Shown piece by piece: positions 17,338 to 26,713 of a stretch of 64,000 bases of DNA. The stretch comes from Flavobacteriia bacterium (lineage in GTDB: Bacteria; Bacteroidota; Bacteroidia; Flavobacteriales; Weeksellaceae). The stretch is taken from NCBI GenBank assembly GCA_015999765.1, contig JAECQR010000002.1:62001-126000 (forward strand), in the 5' to 3' direction. The position numbers and the translations under genes were made by a program. Numbering within the stretch: position 1 is the stretch's first letter; the number at the start of each line of letters is the position of its first letter. The notes under the pieces were generated by a model that saw nothing but the letters and a program-made list of their open reading frames with translations, did no database searches and was not told where the DNA came from.

Positions 17338-19008
17338 TTAATAGGAATCTTCGTGTACACTTATAACGGCTCTGCCGCTTGGATCGTTCATTTTTTTGAA
17401 GGCTTCATCCCATTCCAGAGCGATTGGAGTTGAACACGCAACAGATGGTACTGAAGGTACTGTTGCTGCGGCTGTTTCACTAGGGAAATGTTCTTCGAAA
17501 ATTGTTCTGTAACGGTATTCTTCTTTGTTTTGGGGAGTGTTTAGCGGAAAACGGAATTTTGCGTTAACCATCATTTCATCGCTGACTTCCTTGTCTGCCA
17601 AATCTTTCAGCGAATCGATCCAGGAGTAACCAACCCCATCGGAAAACTGTTCTTTCTGTCTCCAGACAATGGATTCGGGCAATAGGTCCTCAAATGCTTT
17701 TCGCAGTACCCATTTCTCCATTTTTCCTTCCGCTTTGCTGATCATTTTGTCTTTGGGATTTACGGTCATCGCTACATCCATAAATTCTTTATCCAGAAAA
17801 GGTACGCGTCCTTCAATTCCCCAACTCATCAAGGCTTTGTTAGCGCGCAAACAGTCATAAAGGTGTAGTTTACCTAATTTTCTTACGGTTTCTTCATGAA
17901 ATTCTTTCGCATTCGGGGCTTTGTGGAAATATAAATATCCGCCAAAAAGCTCATCGCTTCCCTCACCGGACAGTACCATTTTTATCCCCATAGATTTAAT
18001 GACTCTAGCCAGTAAATACATTGGAGTTGAGGCACGAATAGTGGTAACATCATAGGTTTCCAGATGGTAAATAACATCACGTACGGCATCCAAACCTTCC
18101 TGAACCGTAAAATGAACTTCGTGGTGAATAGAGCCGATATGGTCCGCAGCTTTTTGTGCAGCGATGAGGTCGGGGCTTCCTTCCAATCCTACGGCAAAGC
18201 TGTGCAGTCTGGGATACCAGGCTTCCTGAGTGTCGCCACTTTCGATTCTGTTTCTTGCGTATTTTGCAGTAACCGCTGCAATAATCGAAGAATCCAAACC
18301 ACCGGAAAGTAAAACGCCATACGGCACATCGCTCATCAGTTGGCGGTGAACCGCTGCTTCAAGGCTTTTTCTGATTGCAGAAATATCTGTAACATTGTCT
18401 TTAACGTTTTCAAAATCTTCCCAGTCCCGGTGATACCATTTCTGCATTTCGAACCCGTCTTTACTGTAAAGAAAATGACCAGGCAGAAAAGTTTCAATGG
18501 TTTTACAGACTCCTTCCAAAGCCTTAAGTTCAGAAGCGACATAATAATTTCCGTTTTTGTCCCAACCCTGATACAGCGGACAAATCCCCATGTGGTCGCG
18601 GCCGACGAGATAAATATCATTCTCAATATCATAAAGCGCAAAAGCAAAGATTCCGTTGAGTTTTTCGAGGAAATCTTTTCCGTATCTGCGGTATAAAGCG
18701 AGAATGACCTCACAATCTGAATGCGTCAGAAATTCATAATCGGGAAATTCCGCACGCAATTCCTGATGGTTGTAAATTTCTCCGTTTACAGCTAAAACTA
18801 CTTTTCCGTCTTTGGTAAAAAGAGGTTGTTTTCCAGATGTCGGGTCAACGATTGCCAGACGCTCGTGAGAAAAGATTACTTTCTCATCCTGAAAAATCCC
18901 GCTCCAGTCCGGGCCACGGTGACGGATTTTCTTGGACATTTCTAATATCTGAGGACGGAGAACTTCCGTTTTTTGTTTTGCGTCAAAAAGACATACAATT
19001 CCACACAT
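17338..19008 (-). CDS. asnB: Asparagine synthetase B (glutamine-hydrolysing)
   Basis: The start is set at ATG 19008 so that Cys2, the glutaminase nucleophile, follows the initiator (MCGIVCLFDA); upstream in-frame codons are ignored. The 556-residue protein has an N-terminal class II glutaminase domain (NGEIYNHQEL at 75-84) and a synthetase domain with the PP-loop SGGLDSS at 235-241. It makes asparagine from aspartate, ATP and glutamine. A TATGTTTG box (19057-19064, minus strand) lies 49 bases upstream. It is a single-gene unit ended by a strong terminator. Confidence 0.96.
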   Translation of the reverse strand: MCGIVCLFDAKQKTEVLRPQILEMSKKIRHRGPDWSGIFQDEKVIFSHERLAIVDPTSGKQPLFTKDGKVVLAVNGEIYNHQELRAEFPDYEFLTHSDCEVILALYRRYGKDFLEKLNGIFAFALYDIENDIYLVGRDHMGICPLYQGWDKNGNYYVASELKALEGVCKTIETFLPGHFLYSKDGFEMQKWYHRDWEDFENVKDNVTDISAIRKSLEAAVHRQLMSDVPYGVLLSGGLDSSIIAAVTAKYARNRIESGDTQEAWYPRLHSFAVGLEGSPDLIAAQKAADHIGSIHHEVHFTVQEGLDAVRDVIYHLETYDVTTIRASTPMYLLARVIKSMGIKMVLSGEGSDELFGGYLYFHKAPNAKEFHEETVRKLGKLHLYDCLRANKALMSWGIEGRVPFLDKEFMDVAMTVNPKDKMISKAEGKMEKWVLRKAFEDLLPESIVWRQKEQFSDGVGYSWIDSLKDLADKEVSDEMMVNAKFRFPLNTPQNKEEYRYRTIFEEHFPSETAAATVPSVPSVACSTPIALEWDEAFKKMNDPSGRAVISVHEDSY

Positions 19009-19056
19009 AAGTTTATGATTATAAGTGATTAGTAATAATTGATTAATTTTATTCTG

Positions 19057-19064
19057 CAAACATA
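19057..19064 (-). promoter_or_regulatory. -7 promoter box of asnB
   Basis: On the minus strand TATGTTTG fits TAnnTTTG, with a T-rich element about 19 bases further upstream; a leader of about 45 bases would result. Confidence 0.5.
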
Positions 19065-19189
19065 ATTTAAATGTTTATAAAAGAAAACAAAATAAATTAA
19101 AATTAGAATATTTTACTAAAATTAACTTTTTAAGCGGAAAAAATTAAGTTGAGTATATGATTTTGCTTATTTAGGCGGAAAAAATTCAA

Positions 19190-19219
19190 AAAAAACAGCA
19201 GACCTAGGCCTGCTGTTTT
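19190..19219 (-). terminator. Terminator after the RNA methyltransferase gene
   Basis: A perfect 10-bp stem (19192-19201 with 19210-19219) followed on the minus strand by nine T residues. The rest of the 230-bp gap up to asnB is AT-rich and holds a short near-duplicate GGCGGAAAAAATT-type motif (about 19132 and 19173) of unknown meaning. Confidence 0.75.
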
Positions 19220-19238
19220 ATTTTATCAATAGTTTTAA

Positions 19239-20444
19239 TTATGCGTTCCGTTGAATCAGCGCCATATAAAACCCATCAAAGCCGTCGCTCGGCATAACTT
19301 TTTCTTCTTTAATTAATTTAAATTCTGCATTGTTTTTGAGAAAAATTTCAACCTGCTCATTATTTTCGCTTGGCAGAATCGAACATGTGGCATAGATCAT
19401 TTTCCCACCTTTTTTAAGCATTTTGCTGTAATCCTGAAGAATCTGCTGCTGTTCGTTTTTGATCCTGTCGATAAAATCCTGATCGATTTTCCACTTGGAA
19501 TCGGGGTTTCTTTTCAAGACCCCTAAACCTGAACAGGGCGCATCGATAAGTACACGGTCAGCTTTTTCGTGAAGTCTTTTGATCACTTTATTGTCGTCAA
19601 TAAATCTCGTCTCAATGTTGTGGGCACCGGCTCTTTTTGCGCGGCGTTTCAGTTCAGCAAGTTTCCACTCGTAAATATCGAGAGCAATGATTTGACCTTT
19701 GTTTTTCATTAAAGCGGCCAGGTGGAGGGTTTTCCCACCTGCTCCGGCGCAGGCATCTACAACGCGCATTCCTTCCTGAACATCCAGCAGTTCACCGATT
19801 TTCTGGGAAGAAGCATCCTGAACTTCAAACAAACCGTCTTTAAAAGCGGAGGTTAAGAATACATTTTTCTTTTCCTGCAGCTGAACAGCATCCGGATAAT
19901 TTCTGATCTGGAAACTTTCTACATCCTCATCTTTAAGATCGGAAACAAGTTCTTTGGCTGTTGTTTTCAGGGTGTTCGCACGGAGAATGGTAGGAGCCTG
20001 CTCATTAAGCGCGTGCATCTCCCGTTCCCATTTACTGCCCAATTCTTTTTCCAGAGTTTCGGCAAGCCATTCCGGGATTGAATATTCAATCGATTTTGTT
20101 GGAACCGTATTTTTCTTAAGTTTATTGAGAATGTCGGCGTTTTTAATGCCATTAAACTCCTCGAATTTTTTATAATGCGTTTTGGTCCACAGACAATATG
20201 TGAGAATGAGTTTATAGATATTGTTGGGTTTCACGCCTTCGCCCATGTAATATTCCAGGCGTTTTTTCCAGCGGATAATATCATAAAAAATTTGTGAAAC
20301 TACTTTGCGGTCTTCGCTGCCCCATTTTCTGTTGGCTTTCAGAAGCCGCTCTATCACTTTGTCAGCATATTTTCTGTCTTCGAAAAAAGTTTCCTGTAAC
20401 GCGTCGTGAATTCCGATTAGTAAGTTTCTGTGTATCAGTTCCAT
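19239..20444 (-). CDS. RNA (cytosine-5) methyltransferase, RsmB/NOL1 family
   Basis: The 401-residue protein has an N-terminal NusB-like helical region and a Rossmann methyltransferase core. The SAM site is VVDACAGAGGKTLHLA (228-243) and the two catalytic cysteines are Cys304 in DAPCSGLG and Cys354 in YATCS, as needed for m5C formation and product release. RsmB (16S C967) is the nearest named enzyme, but other rRNA or tRNA targets are possible. It is transcribed alone, with a TATTTTTG box at 20499-20506 on the minus strand. Confidence 0.9.
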   Translation of the reverse strand: MELIHRNLLIGIHDALQETFFEDRKYADKVIERLLKANRKWGSEDRKVVSQIFYDIIRWKKRLEYYMGEGVKPNNIYKLILTYCLWTKTHYKKFEEFNGIKNADILNKLKKNTVPTKSIEYSIPEWLAETLEKELGSKWEREMHALNEQAPTILRANTLKTTAKELVSDLKDEDVESFQIRNYPDAVQLQEKKNVFLTSAFKDGLFEVQDASSQKIGELLDVQEGMRVVDACAGAGGKTLHLAALMKNKGQIIALDIYEWKLAELKRRAKRAGAHNIETRFIDDNKVIKRLHEKADRVLIDAPCSGLGVLKRNPDSKWKIDQDFIDRIKNEQQQILQDYSKMLKKGGKMIYATCSILPSENNEQVEIFLKNNAEFKLIKEEKVMPSDGFDGFYMALIQRNA

Positions 20445-20560
20445 GTATGGATGTTTTAAGGTTCAATCTGCCCTCGAATCGCCGGGACAGAATTTTTGCA
20501 AAAATAAGGTTTTTTAACCGAATATTGATGCCGTAGATTTAGGCGCTTTTTTCCGCGTGA

Positions 20561-20654
20561 GTTTATGTTGAGCTTAGTCGAAGTATTCCCGCTTTTTTTC
20601 CTCCACTGCGTTCTATAAAAAAACAGCTCCACTCAGGTCGGGGTACAACTGACC
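20561..20654. repeat. Probable degraded intergenic repeat
   Basis: This part of the 275-bp gap before the PhnA-like gene starts with GTTTATGTTGAGCTTAGTCG, a sequence type I recall as dispersed in Bacteroidota genomes, followed by CCCGC...ACTGCG...CAGGTCGGGGT, which loosely recalls copies A and B of the hairpin element. No gene is seen. Relationship is uncertain. Confidence 0.3.
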
Positions 20655-20693
20655 TGCAAAAAATTAAGAATTTTAATCACTGTAAAAAATTCT

Positions 20694-20701
20694 TACTTTT
20701 G
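20694..20701 (+). promoter_or_regulatory. -7 promoter box of the PhnA-like gene
   Basis: TACTTTTG fits TAnnTTTG and lies 18 bases before the ATG, predicting a leader of roughly 13 bases. Confidence 0.5.
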
Positions 20702-20719
20702 TGTTTCAAAAAATAAACC

Positions 20720-21052
20720 ATGAGCGATACAATTATTTGTCCTAAATGCCAGTCAGAATTTACTTACGAACAGGATAATCTGCAGGTATGTTCCCAGTGT
20801 TTTCATGAGTGGGATCCGAAAGAGGCTGATCAGGGTGATACCATTTTAGACATGAACGGCAACGAACTTCAAAACGGGGATTCTGTAATTGTGATGAAAG
20901 ATTTGCCGGTTAAAGGTGCACCAAAACCTGTGAAAGCCGGAACTAAAGTTAAGAATATCCGTTTACGTCCCGATTCTGATCATAATATCGACTGTAAAAT
21001 TGACGGGTTTGGAGCAATGGCTTTGAAATCGGAATTTGTGAAGAAGGCATAA
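20720..21052 (+). CDS. yjdM: PhnA/YjdM-like zinc-ribbon protein
   Basis: The 110-residue protein has an N-terminal zinc ribbon with Cys7, Cys10, Cys24 and Cys27 (CPKC and CSQC) and a C-terminal SH3-like PhnA domain with [13 protein letters not shown]. Despite the old name alkylphosphonate uptake protein, the family's function is not established. The gene stands alone with its own promoter. The 189-bp region after it (21053-21241) shows no gene and no convincing terminator. Confidence 0.9.
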   Translation: MSDTIICPKCQSEFTYEQDNLQVCSQCFHEWDPKEADQGDTILDMNGNELQNGDSVIVMKDLPVKGAPKPVKAGTKVKNIRLRPDSDHNIDCKIDGFGAMALKSEFVKKA

Positions 21053-21241
21053 AAAAAGGAAAGATCTGGACAGGGTTCTTTTCTAGACTTGGTTGTCCGA
21101 ATACATCGGGACTAATTTCGTCTTAAAGGCAGAAAGAGAATTAACCAAAAATTTCCTTATTTGGGAATGATAAAGTTAGGAATTTTTTTTCAAATTCCAT
21201 AGCGGCCTGGCAAAATTTTAAAAATCTGTTGCGTGTGAGAA

Positions 21242-22174
21242 TTAGAAATTAAGGTATACTGTACCCTCAATGTGATTTTCGGTATAGATTACCATTTCTT
21301 TTCCGCTGAGCGAAATCTTGTTCCAGTAGTGGTTTCCGGCGAAACGGCTTTCGGTAACCTGTGCTTCTTTTCCGGAATCTGCGATTTTAATTTCCGTGGG
21401 ATACCAGAAGTTTTTAGAAAGTCCTAATGTTGTTTTCTCTTCATTGGAAAAAACATTCACTTCGCCAAAAAGTTTTGCCACGTAGGTATTATAAGGATTA
21501 AGATAAGTTTCCTTCGGGTGATCGTTTTGAATAAGTCTCCCTTCCTGTAACACTATAATCTGGTCCAGCCACGGCATCACTTCCTGAATTTCGTGGGTTG
21601 AAATAAGAAGAGAAATATTCTTCTCTTTCACATAATTGAAAAGTCGTTCTCGAAGTTCGATTTTTCTGGAAAAATCCAGATTACTGAAAGGTTCATCCAG
21701 CAGAAGAAGCTTAGGCATTACTGAAAGTGCCCGGGCAATTGCGACACGCTGTTGCTGGCCTCCGCTCAGATTTTTCGGAAGTATTTCAGCATATTCCTCC
21801 AGCCCTACCACGTGAAGCAGTTCTATAACTTTTTCTCGCTTTTCCTTTAAATTGATATTGGAAATGAACTTCCCAACATTATCAGCGACTGTAGCATATG
21901 GCATCAGGTCGTAATTCTGTGCTACCAGTTTCATTTCACTTTCTCCCGGAACAATATTTTTTTTTGGTCCGTAGATCGGTTTTCCGTCAAAAATAATTTC
22001 GCCCTCCTCCCAGTCGAGCAAACCGTAAATCAAATTCAGTAGGGTAGATTTTCCGCAGCCGCTTTCGCCGGCCAAAGCAATGATTCTGCCTTTTTCAATC
22101 TTTAAATTAAGGTTTCGGAAAAGATCTTTTTCACGGGAATGCGAGAAAAATAAATGATTGATTTCTAATAGCAT
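21242..22174 (-). CDS. ABC transporter ATP-binding protein
   Basis: The start is put at ATG 22174 (MLLEINHLFF), giving 310 residues; the longer frame runs into the divergent promoter region. Motifs are Walker A GESGCGKST (36-44), signature LSGGQQQR (136-143) and Walker B LLLLDEP (156-162). The C-terminal 70 residues form an OB-like extension as in MalK/PotA/FbpC-type importers, suggesting a small-molecule or metal importer subunit. No permease or binding protein gene is adjacent, so its partners are elsewhere or unknown. It is divergent from the YceI gene. Confidence 0.88.
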   Translation of the reverse strand: MLLEINHLFFSHSREKDLFRNLNLKIEKGRIIALAGESGCGKSTLLNLIYGLLDWEEGEIIFDGKPIYGPKKNIVPGESEMKLVAQNYDLMPYATVADNVGKFISNINLKEKREKVIELLHVVGLEEYAEILPKNLSGGQQQRVAIARALSVMPKLLLLDEPFSNLDFSRKIELRERLFNYVKEKNISLLISTHEIQEVMPWLDQIIVLQEGRLIQNDHPKETYLNPYNTYVAKLFGEVNVFSNEEKTTLGLSKNFWYPTEIKIADSGKEAQVTESRFAGNHYWNKISLSGKEMVIYTENHIEGTVYLNF

Positions 22175-22188
22175 ATTTGCAAAATTAA

Positions 22189-22196
22189 TAATTTTG
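22189..22196 (+). promoter_or_regulatory. -7 promoter box of the YceI-family gene
   Basis: TAATTTTG fits TAnnTTTG in the 79-bp divergent gap, giving a leader of about 50 bases. Confidence 0.45.
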
Positions 22197-22253
22197 ATCG
22201 TACTGTGAATTATTTTTATTATTTTAGCGGAGTAAGCAAAAAGCAATCATTTG

Positions 22254-22913
22254 ATGAAAAAAGTATTTAAATCAACGGTATTCTCAGCATTAATTTCAGG
22301 AATTTTATTTGTTTCCTGCGGGAAAGATAAACCGCTTAGCAGTGAAAGCAGCGAAGTGATTACCACCACCGAAGGTACGTCTTTCGAAGTGGATACCCTC
22401 AACAGTAAAATCGAATGGAAAGGTTTTAAAGTACTGAAATCCGACAACACCAGTCATTTTGGAACTATTAAATTCGAGAGTGGCGATGTAACTGTGAAAG
22501 ATGGTAAACTTGAAAGCGGAAAATTTGTTGCCGATATGAGCAGTTTAACCTCTGTTGATTTAAAAGATGATGCAGAGCAGCTTAATAAACTGAACGGCCA
22601 TTTAAAAAGCGGCGATTTTTTCGATGTTGAAAAATTTCCCACCGCTTCTTACGAGATTACAAAAGTCTCTGAAAATGCAAACGGTGATTACAATACCCTG
22701 CTCGATGGTAATTTGACGATTAAAGGAATTACAAAACCTGTTCAGTTCAATGCGAATGTAACAGTAAATGGCGGCGAGGTAAGTATTGCGACAGAGCCGA
22801 AAGACATTAGCAGAGAGGATTTTGGAGTGAAATTCCAAATGCCTGTAACAAACGGTATTATCAAAAACGAAGTCAATCTTCAGATTTTGATAAAGGCCCT
22901 CGAAAAGAGATAA
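22254..22913 (+). CDS. YceI family lipoprotein
   Basis: The 219-residue product starts MKKVFKSTVF and has a lipobox ending at Cys22 (GILFVSC), so it is likely a lipoprotein. The mature part is a YceI lipocalin-like barrel: STIEWKGFKV-type opening with SKIEWKGFKV, then HFGTIKFESGDV and NLTIKGITKPV, ending in VNLQILIKA. YceI proteins bind polyisoprenoids; physiological roles are poorly defined. A 13-bp hairpin terminator follows. ATG 22254 is preferred over the TTG one codon upstream. Confidence 0.92.
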   Translation: MKKVFKSTVFSALISGILFVSCGKDKPLSSESSEVITTTEGTSFEVDTLNSKIEWKGFKVLKSDNTSHFGTIKFESGDVTVKDGKLESGKFVADMSSLTSVDLKDDAEQLNKLNGHLKSGDFFDVEKFPTASYEITKVSENANGDYNTLLDGNLTIKGITKPVQFNANVTVNGGEVSIATEPKDISREDFGVKFQMPVTNGIIKNEVNLQILIKALEKR

Positions 22914-22944
22914 TTTTTTTTTATTTAAGTGTAATAAGTGATGT

Positions 22945-22979
22945 AAATCCGTCTCATTTTTAATGGGGCGGATTTTTTA
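22945..22979 (+). terminator. Terminator after the YceI-family gene
   Basis: A 13-bp stem with two G-U pairs (22945-22957 with 22963-22975) followed by T residues. Confidence 0.65.
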
Positions 22980-23055
22980 GCCTCTATTGTTCTTCAACGC
23001 ATTAGATTAATTTTGAAGATGCCCGGGTGGCTTCAGTTTTTAGCTCAAAATTTCC

Positions 23056-23063
23056 TAAATTTG
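23056..23063 (+). promoter_or_regulatory. -7 promoter box of alaS
   Basis: TAAATTTG fits TAnnTTTG; the predicted transcript start near 23068 lies inside an upstream in-frame extension and so supports the ATG at 23111 as the true start. Confidence 0.55.
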
Positions 23064-23110
23064 CAATCTTACAGAAAAGCGTAAAAACAACGCAAAAAGC
23101 AAAACTAACT

Positions 23111-25768
23111 ATGACTTCACAACAGATACGCCAGCAGTTTTTAGATTATTTTAAAGAAAAGGGACACTTAATCGTTCCTTCCGCACCTATTGTGCTAAAA
23201 GATGATCCCACGCTCATGTTCTCTAATTCAGGAATGACGCAATTCAAGGATTATTTTCTCGGTTACAAAGAACCAAAAGCGCCAAGAATTGCCGATACGC
23301 AAAAATGTCTGCGCGTTTCCGGAAAGCACAACGATCTGGATGATGTTGGCCGTGATACGTATCATCACACGATGTTTGAAATGTTGGGAAACTGGTCTTT
23401 CGGGGATTATTTTAAGAAAGAAGCGATCGGTTTTGCATGGGAACTGCTGACAGAAGTTTATAAAATTCCGAAAGAAAATTTATATGTAACTATTTTTGAA
23501 GGTGACGCTTCCGAAAATTTGGAACGCGACCAGTATGCTTATGATTACTGGAGATCCCATATTGATGAAAGCAGAATCATCAATGGAAACAAAAAAGACA
23601 ATTTCTGGGAAATGGGCGAAAGCGGACCTTGTGGACCATGCTCAGAAATCCATGTGGATTTAAGGTCTGAAGAAGAAAAAGCTTTGGTCCCCGGCGTTGA
23701 ATTGATTAATAATGATCATCCGCAGGTTGTGGAAATCTGGAACAACGTTTTCATGGAATTCAACAGAAAAGCTGATGGAAGTCTTGAGAAATTACCCGCA
23801 CAGCACGTTGACACCGGAATGGGCTTTGAGCGTTTGTGTATGGCTTTACAAGGAAAAAAATCGAATTACGATACCGATGTTTTCACGCCTTTAATTACTA
23901 GAGTAGAAGAACTGTCAGGTAAAAAATACACTGGGATTTTAGAAGATGAAAAGGATATCGCAATTCGTGTTGTGGTCGATCATATCAGAGCGGTTGCATT
24001 CGCGATTGCCGACGGACAGCTTCCATCCAACGGTGGTGCCGGTTATGTGATCAGAAGAATTTTAAGAAGAGCAATTTCCTATTCTTACCGTTTTTTAGGA
24101 ATGAAAGAACCTTTCCTTTTTGAATTGGTTGCTGTTTTGAAAAATGAAATGGGAGATTTCTTCCCGGAGTTGGTAAAACAGCAAAAACTGGTTACAGAAG
24201 TAATAAAGGAAGAAGAAAATTCTTTCCTGAAAACCATCGAACACGGTTTGAAGCGAATTGATTTAATCATTAATGAAACCCTTTCCAGAAACGAAAAAAC
24301 GCTTCCGGGTGCCGAGGTTTTTGAATTATACGATACCTACGGATTTCCGGCAGATCTGTCGAGAATTATCGCGGAAGAGAAGAATTTGACCGTTGATGAA
24401 AAAGGTTTTGCTGATGAAATGGAAAAGCAGAAACAGCGTTCCAAAAAATCCTCTGCGCAGAAAGTTCACGATTGGGTAATCCTTGAAGAAAAGCAGGAAG
24501 TTTTCGTTGGGTACGACCAGACAGAAGCTGAAACTTATATCACCCGTTATCGGAAAATCGAGAATAAAGACGGTGAATTTTACCAGATAGTTTTGGCAAA
24601 ATCTCCGTTTTATCCTGAAGGCGGTGGCCAGGTTGGTGACAAAGGTATTCTGATTCCAAGTTATACTGAAGGTTTCGACATCTCTAACCCAAGCGTTTTC
24701 GGAATTACCGACTGTGCGGATATTGTTGAAGTGTTAGAGACCCGAAAAGAAAACAATCTGATTGTATCTTTAATTAAAGATTTACCGAAAGATGCGGGCG
24801 CGGTTTTCTATGCAAAAGTAAATACAGCTGAGAGAAAAAATACACAGGCCAACCACTCCGTTACGCATCTTTTGCATGAGGCTTTGCGCGAAGTTTTAGG
24901 AACACATGTGGAGCAGAAAGGCTCATTTGTTGGCCCCGATTATCTCCGTTTTGATTTTTCACATTTCTCTAAAATGAATGAGGAAGAACTGCAGTTGGTC
25001 GAAGAGAAAGTAAATGCAAAAATTAAGGAGAATATTGCGTTGCAGGAATTCAGAAATATTCCTATTGCAGAAGCGATGGAGAAAGGCGCAATGGCGCTTT
25101 TCGGTGAAAAATACGGTGATAGTGTAAGAATGATTCAGTTCGGAAGTTCAAAGGAGCTTTGTGGCGGAACTCACGTAAAAAATACCGGCGAAATCGGTTA
25201 TTTTAAAATTCAGAACGAAAGTTCTACCGCAGCAGGAATCAGAAGAATTGAAGCGATTTCCGGTGATAAATCTGCGGAATATTTCAAAAATCTGGAAGCT
25301 CAGATCAAAGAAATTTCAGCTTTGTTGAAATCTAAAGATTTAACGAAATCTGTAGAAAAATTAATTGACGAAAATTCAGTTTTAAAATCTGAAATCGAAT
25401 CTTTGAAAAAAGAAAAAGCAAAAGGTGAAACCGCAAACTGGAAAAATGATTTCATTGCTCAGGGAGATAAAAAAATTCTGGTTAAAAAAGTTTCACTGGA
25501 TGCTGGAAGTGTGAAAGATATCGTATTTCAGCTGAAAAAAGAAGTTGAAAACTCTGTTATTATTATCATTTCTGATGCCGATGAAAAACCGATTATTACG
25601 GTTGGAGTTTCGCAGGATTTGGAAACAAGATATCACGCCGGAAATATCGTGAAAGAACTGGCGAAAGAAATCCAGGGCGGCGGCGGAGGAAATCCGGGCT
25701 TTGCAACAGCAGGCGGAAAAAACTTGGGAGGCATCGAAAATGCTTATCAGAAAGCACTTGAAATTTAA
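23111..25768 (+). CDS. alaS: Alanyl-tRNA synthetase
   Basis: The start is ATG 23111 ([14 protein letters not shown]), the usual AlaS N-terminus, giving 885 residues. The class II core includes [18 protein letters not shown]; the editing domain has the zinc-site histidines in [12 protein letters not shown] and the CGGTH motif; the C-terminal oligomerisation/C-Ala part ends with the glycine-rich [14 protein letters not shown]. It charges tRNA-Ala and clears mischarged Ser or Gly. The gene is transcribed alone and ends in a clear terminator. Confidence 0.97.
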   Translation: MTSQQIRQQFLDYFKEKGHLIVPSAPIVLKDDPTLMFSNSGMTQFKDYFLGYKEPKAPRIADTQKCLRVSGKHNDLDDVGRDTYHHTMFEMLGNWSFGDYFKKEAIGFAWELLTEVYKIPKENLYVTIFEGDASENLERDQYAYDYWRSHIDESRIINGNKKDNFWEMGESGPCGPCSEIHVDLRSEEEKALVPGVELINNDHPQVVEIWNNVFMEFNRKADGSLEKLPAQHVDTGMGFERLCMALQGKKSNYDTDVFTPLITRVEELSGKKYTGILEDEKDIAIRVVVDHIRAVAFAIADGQLPSNGGAGYVIRRILRRAISYSYRFLGMKEPFLFELVAVLKNEMGDFFPELVKQQKLVTEVIKEEENSFLKTIEHGLKRIDLIINETLSRNEKTLPGAEVFELYDTYGFPADLSRIIAEEKNLTVDEKGFADEMEKQKQRSKKSSAQKVHDWVILEEKQEVFVGYDQTEAETYITRYRKIENKDGEFYQIVLAKSPFYPEGGGQVGDKGILIPSYTEGFDISNPSVFGITDCADIVEVLETRKENNLIVSLIKDLPKDAGAVFYAKVNTAERKNTQANHSVTHLLHEALREVLGTHVEQKGSFVGPDYLRFDFSHFSKMNEEELQLVEEKVNAKIKENIALQEFRNIPIAEAMEKGAMALFGEKYGDSVRMIQFGSSKELCGGTHVKNTGEIGYFKIQNESSTAAGIRRIEAISGDKSAEYFKNLEAQIKEISALLKSKDLTKSVEKLIDENSVLKSEIESLKKEKAKGETANWKNDFIAQGDKKILVKKVSLDAGSVKDIVFQLKKEVENSVIIIISDADEKPIITVGVSQDLETRYHAGNIVKELAKEIQGGGGGNPGFATAGGKNLGGIENAYQKALEI

Positions 25769-25789
25769 TTTTTAAATACATATAAAATA

Positions 25790-25818
25790 AAAACCCGGAT
25801 TCACCATCCGGGTTTTTT
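25790..25818 (+). terminator. Terminator after alaS
   Basis: A perfect 11-bp stem (25790-25800 with 25806-25816) followed by a T tract. Confidence 0.8.
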
Positions 25819-25821
25819 CAT

Positions 25822-25852
25822 AAAAAAGATCCCTTTCAAAAAAGGGATCTTT
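25822..25852 (-). terminator. Terminator of the convergent small membrane protein gene
   Basis: A perfect 12-bp stem (25825-25836 with 25841-25852) with a T tract on the minus strand, placed back to back with the alaS terminator. Confidence 0.75.
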
Positions 25853-25879
25853 ATTAAGTGAAATATATGATGTGGTTTT

Positions 25880-26122
25880 TTATTTGTTTCCGCCGCCTCT
25901 TGCAACTAATGCGATGATTACGATAAGAACTAATGCACCAATTACCCAAACTAAAGGATTGCTCATCCAATCCCCACTCATCGCGTCGCCGCCTTTGTCC
26001 AGGTCTACATCAACATTTAAATCTGCTGCTTTATCCTGAGCTTTAACTAATATTGTGGCGAAGTTTGCTGCAACTGCCAATGCGAAAATCTGAATCTTTG
26101 TAAGTAGGTTAGAACGTGTCAT
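25880..26122 (-). CDS. Small membrane protein, unknown function
   Basis: I recognise no family. The 80-residue product has an N-terminal hydrophobic segment that may be a signal peptide (cleavage possibly after VKAQ near residue 29), a short acidic middle (NVDVDLDKGGD) and a C-terminal transmembrane helix (PLVWVIGALVLIVIIALVA) ending in RGGGNK. The layout suggests an inner-membrane protein with a short periplasmic part. It has its own terminator and a TATTTTTG box at 26168-26175 on the minus strand. Function unknown. Confidence 0.72.
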   Translation of the reverse strand: MTRSNLLTKIQIFALAVAANFATILVKAQDKAADLNVDVDLDKGGDAMSGDWMSNPLVWVIGALVLIVIIALVARGGGNK

Positions 26123-26210
26123 AATTTAATTTTTAATGTTATACTTCTGAGCATTCTAAAAGTGTACCAAAAATAAAATCAGGTTCAAAAAAAGCAGGAT
26201 AAATTTGAGG

Positions 26211-26705
26211 TTATAAAATAAATTCCATCAGGTAATCGTCCATTACAAAGCCATTTCCGATATTAAAGACGTCTTCTTTATAAACGCTGAAACCCTGCGA
26301 TTCATAAATTGATTTCGCATTATTTTCTTTATTTACATTTAAGATAATGCGTGAATCTCCACTTTCGGATGTTTGTTTTTTAAGGAAATTCAATGCGGTT
26401 TTTCCGCAGCCTTTTCCTTTTGCATTCTCCACGAGATAAATTCTGTGGAGTTTAGTGGTGTGCGGTTCGTAATGATGTTCAAATCCGATAAAACCGACGG
26501 CTATATTTTCATTAACAATTAAATAATAATGGTAATTTGGGTTCTGAAGGTGTGTTGAAATTTCTTCAACCGAATACATTTCGGCTAGCATATAATCGAT
26601 CTGTTCCTTAGATAGAAGTTCTGCATATGCAGATTTCCAGGATTGTTCTGCTAATTCGCGAATGAGCGGAATATCTATTTCTGTTGCCTTTATTAATGAA
26701 GTCAT
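26211..26705 (-). CDS. GNAT family N-acetyltransferase
   Basis: The 164-residue protein carries a GNAT domain: AVGFIGFEHHYEP for strand 4, then the acetyl-CoA loop VENAKGKGCGKTAL and the C-terminal NENNAKSIYESQGF. The substrate is not predictable. ATG 26705 is taken as start, with a TTG two codons upstream rejected; it begins 8 bases after the metallophosphoesterase stop, so the two genes are probably co-transcribed. Confidence 0.9.
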   Translation of the reverse strand: MTSLIKATEIDIPLIRELAEQSWKSAYAELLSKEQIDYMLAEMYSVEEISTHLQNPNYHYYLIVNENIAVGFIGFEHHYEPHTTKLHRIYLVENAKGKGCGKTALNFLKKQTSESGDSRIILNVNKENNAKSIYESQGFSVYKEDVFNIGNGFVMDDYLMEFIL

Positions 26706-26713
26706 ATCCAATT

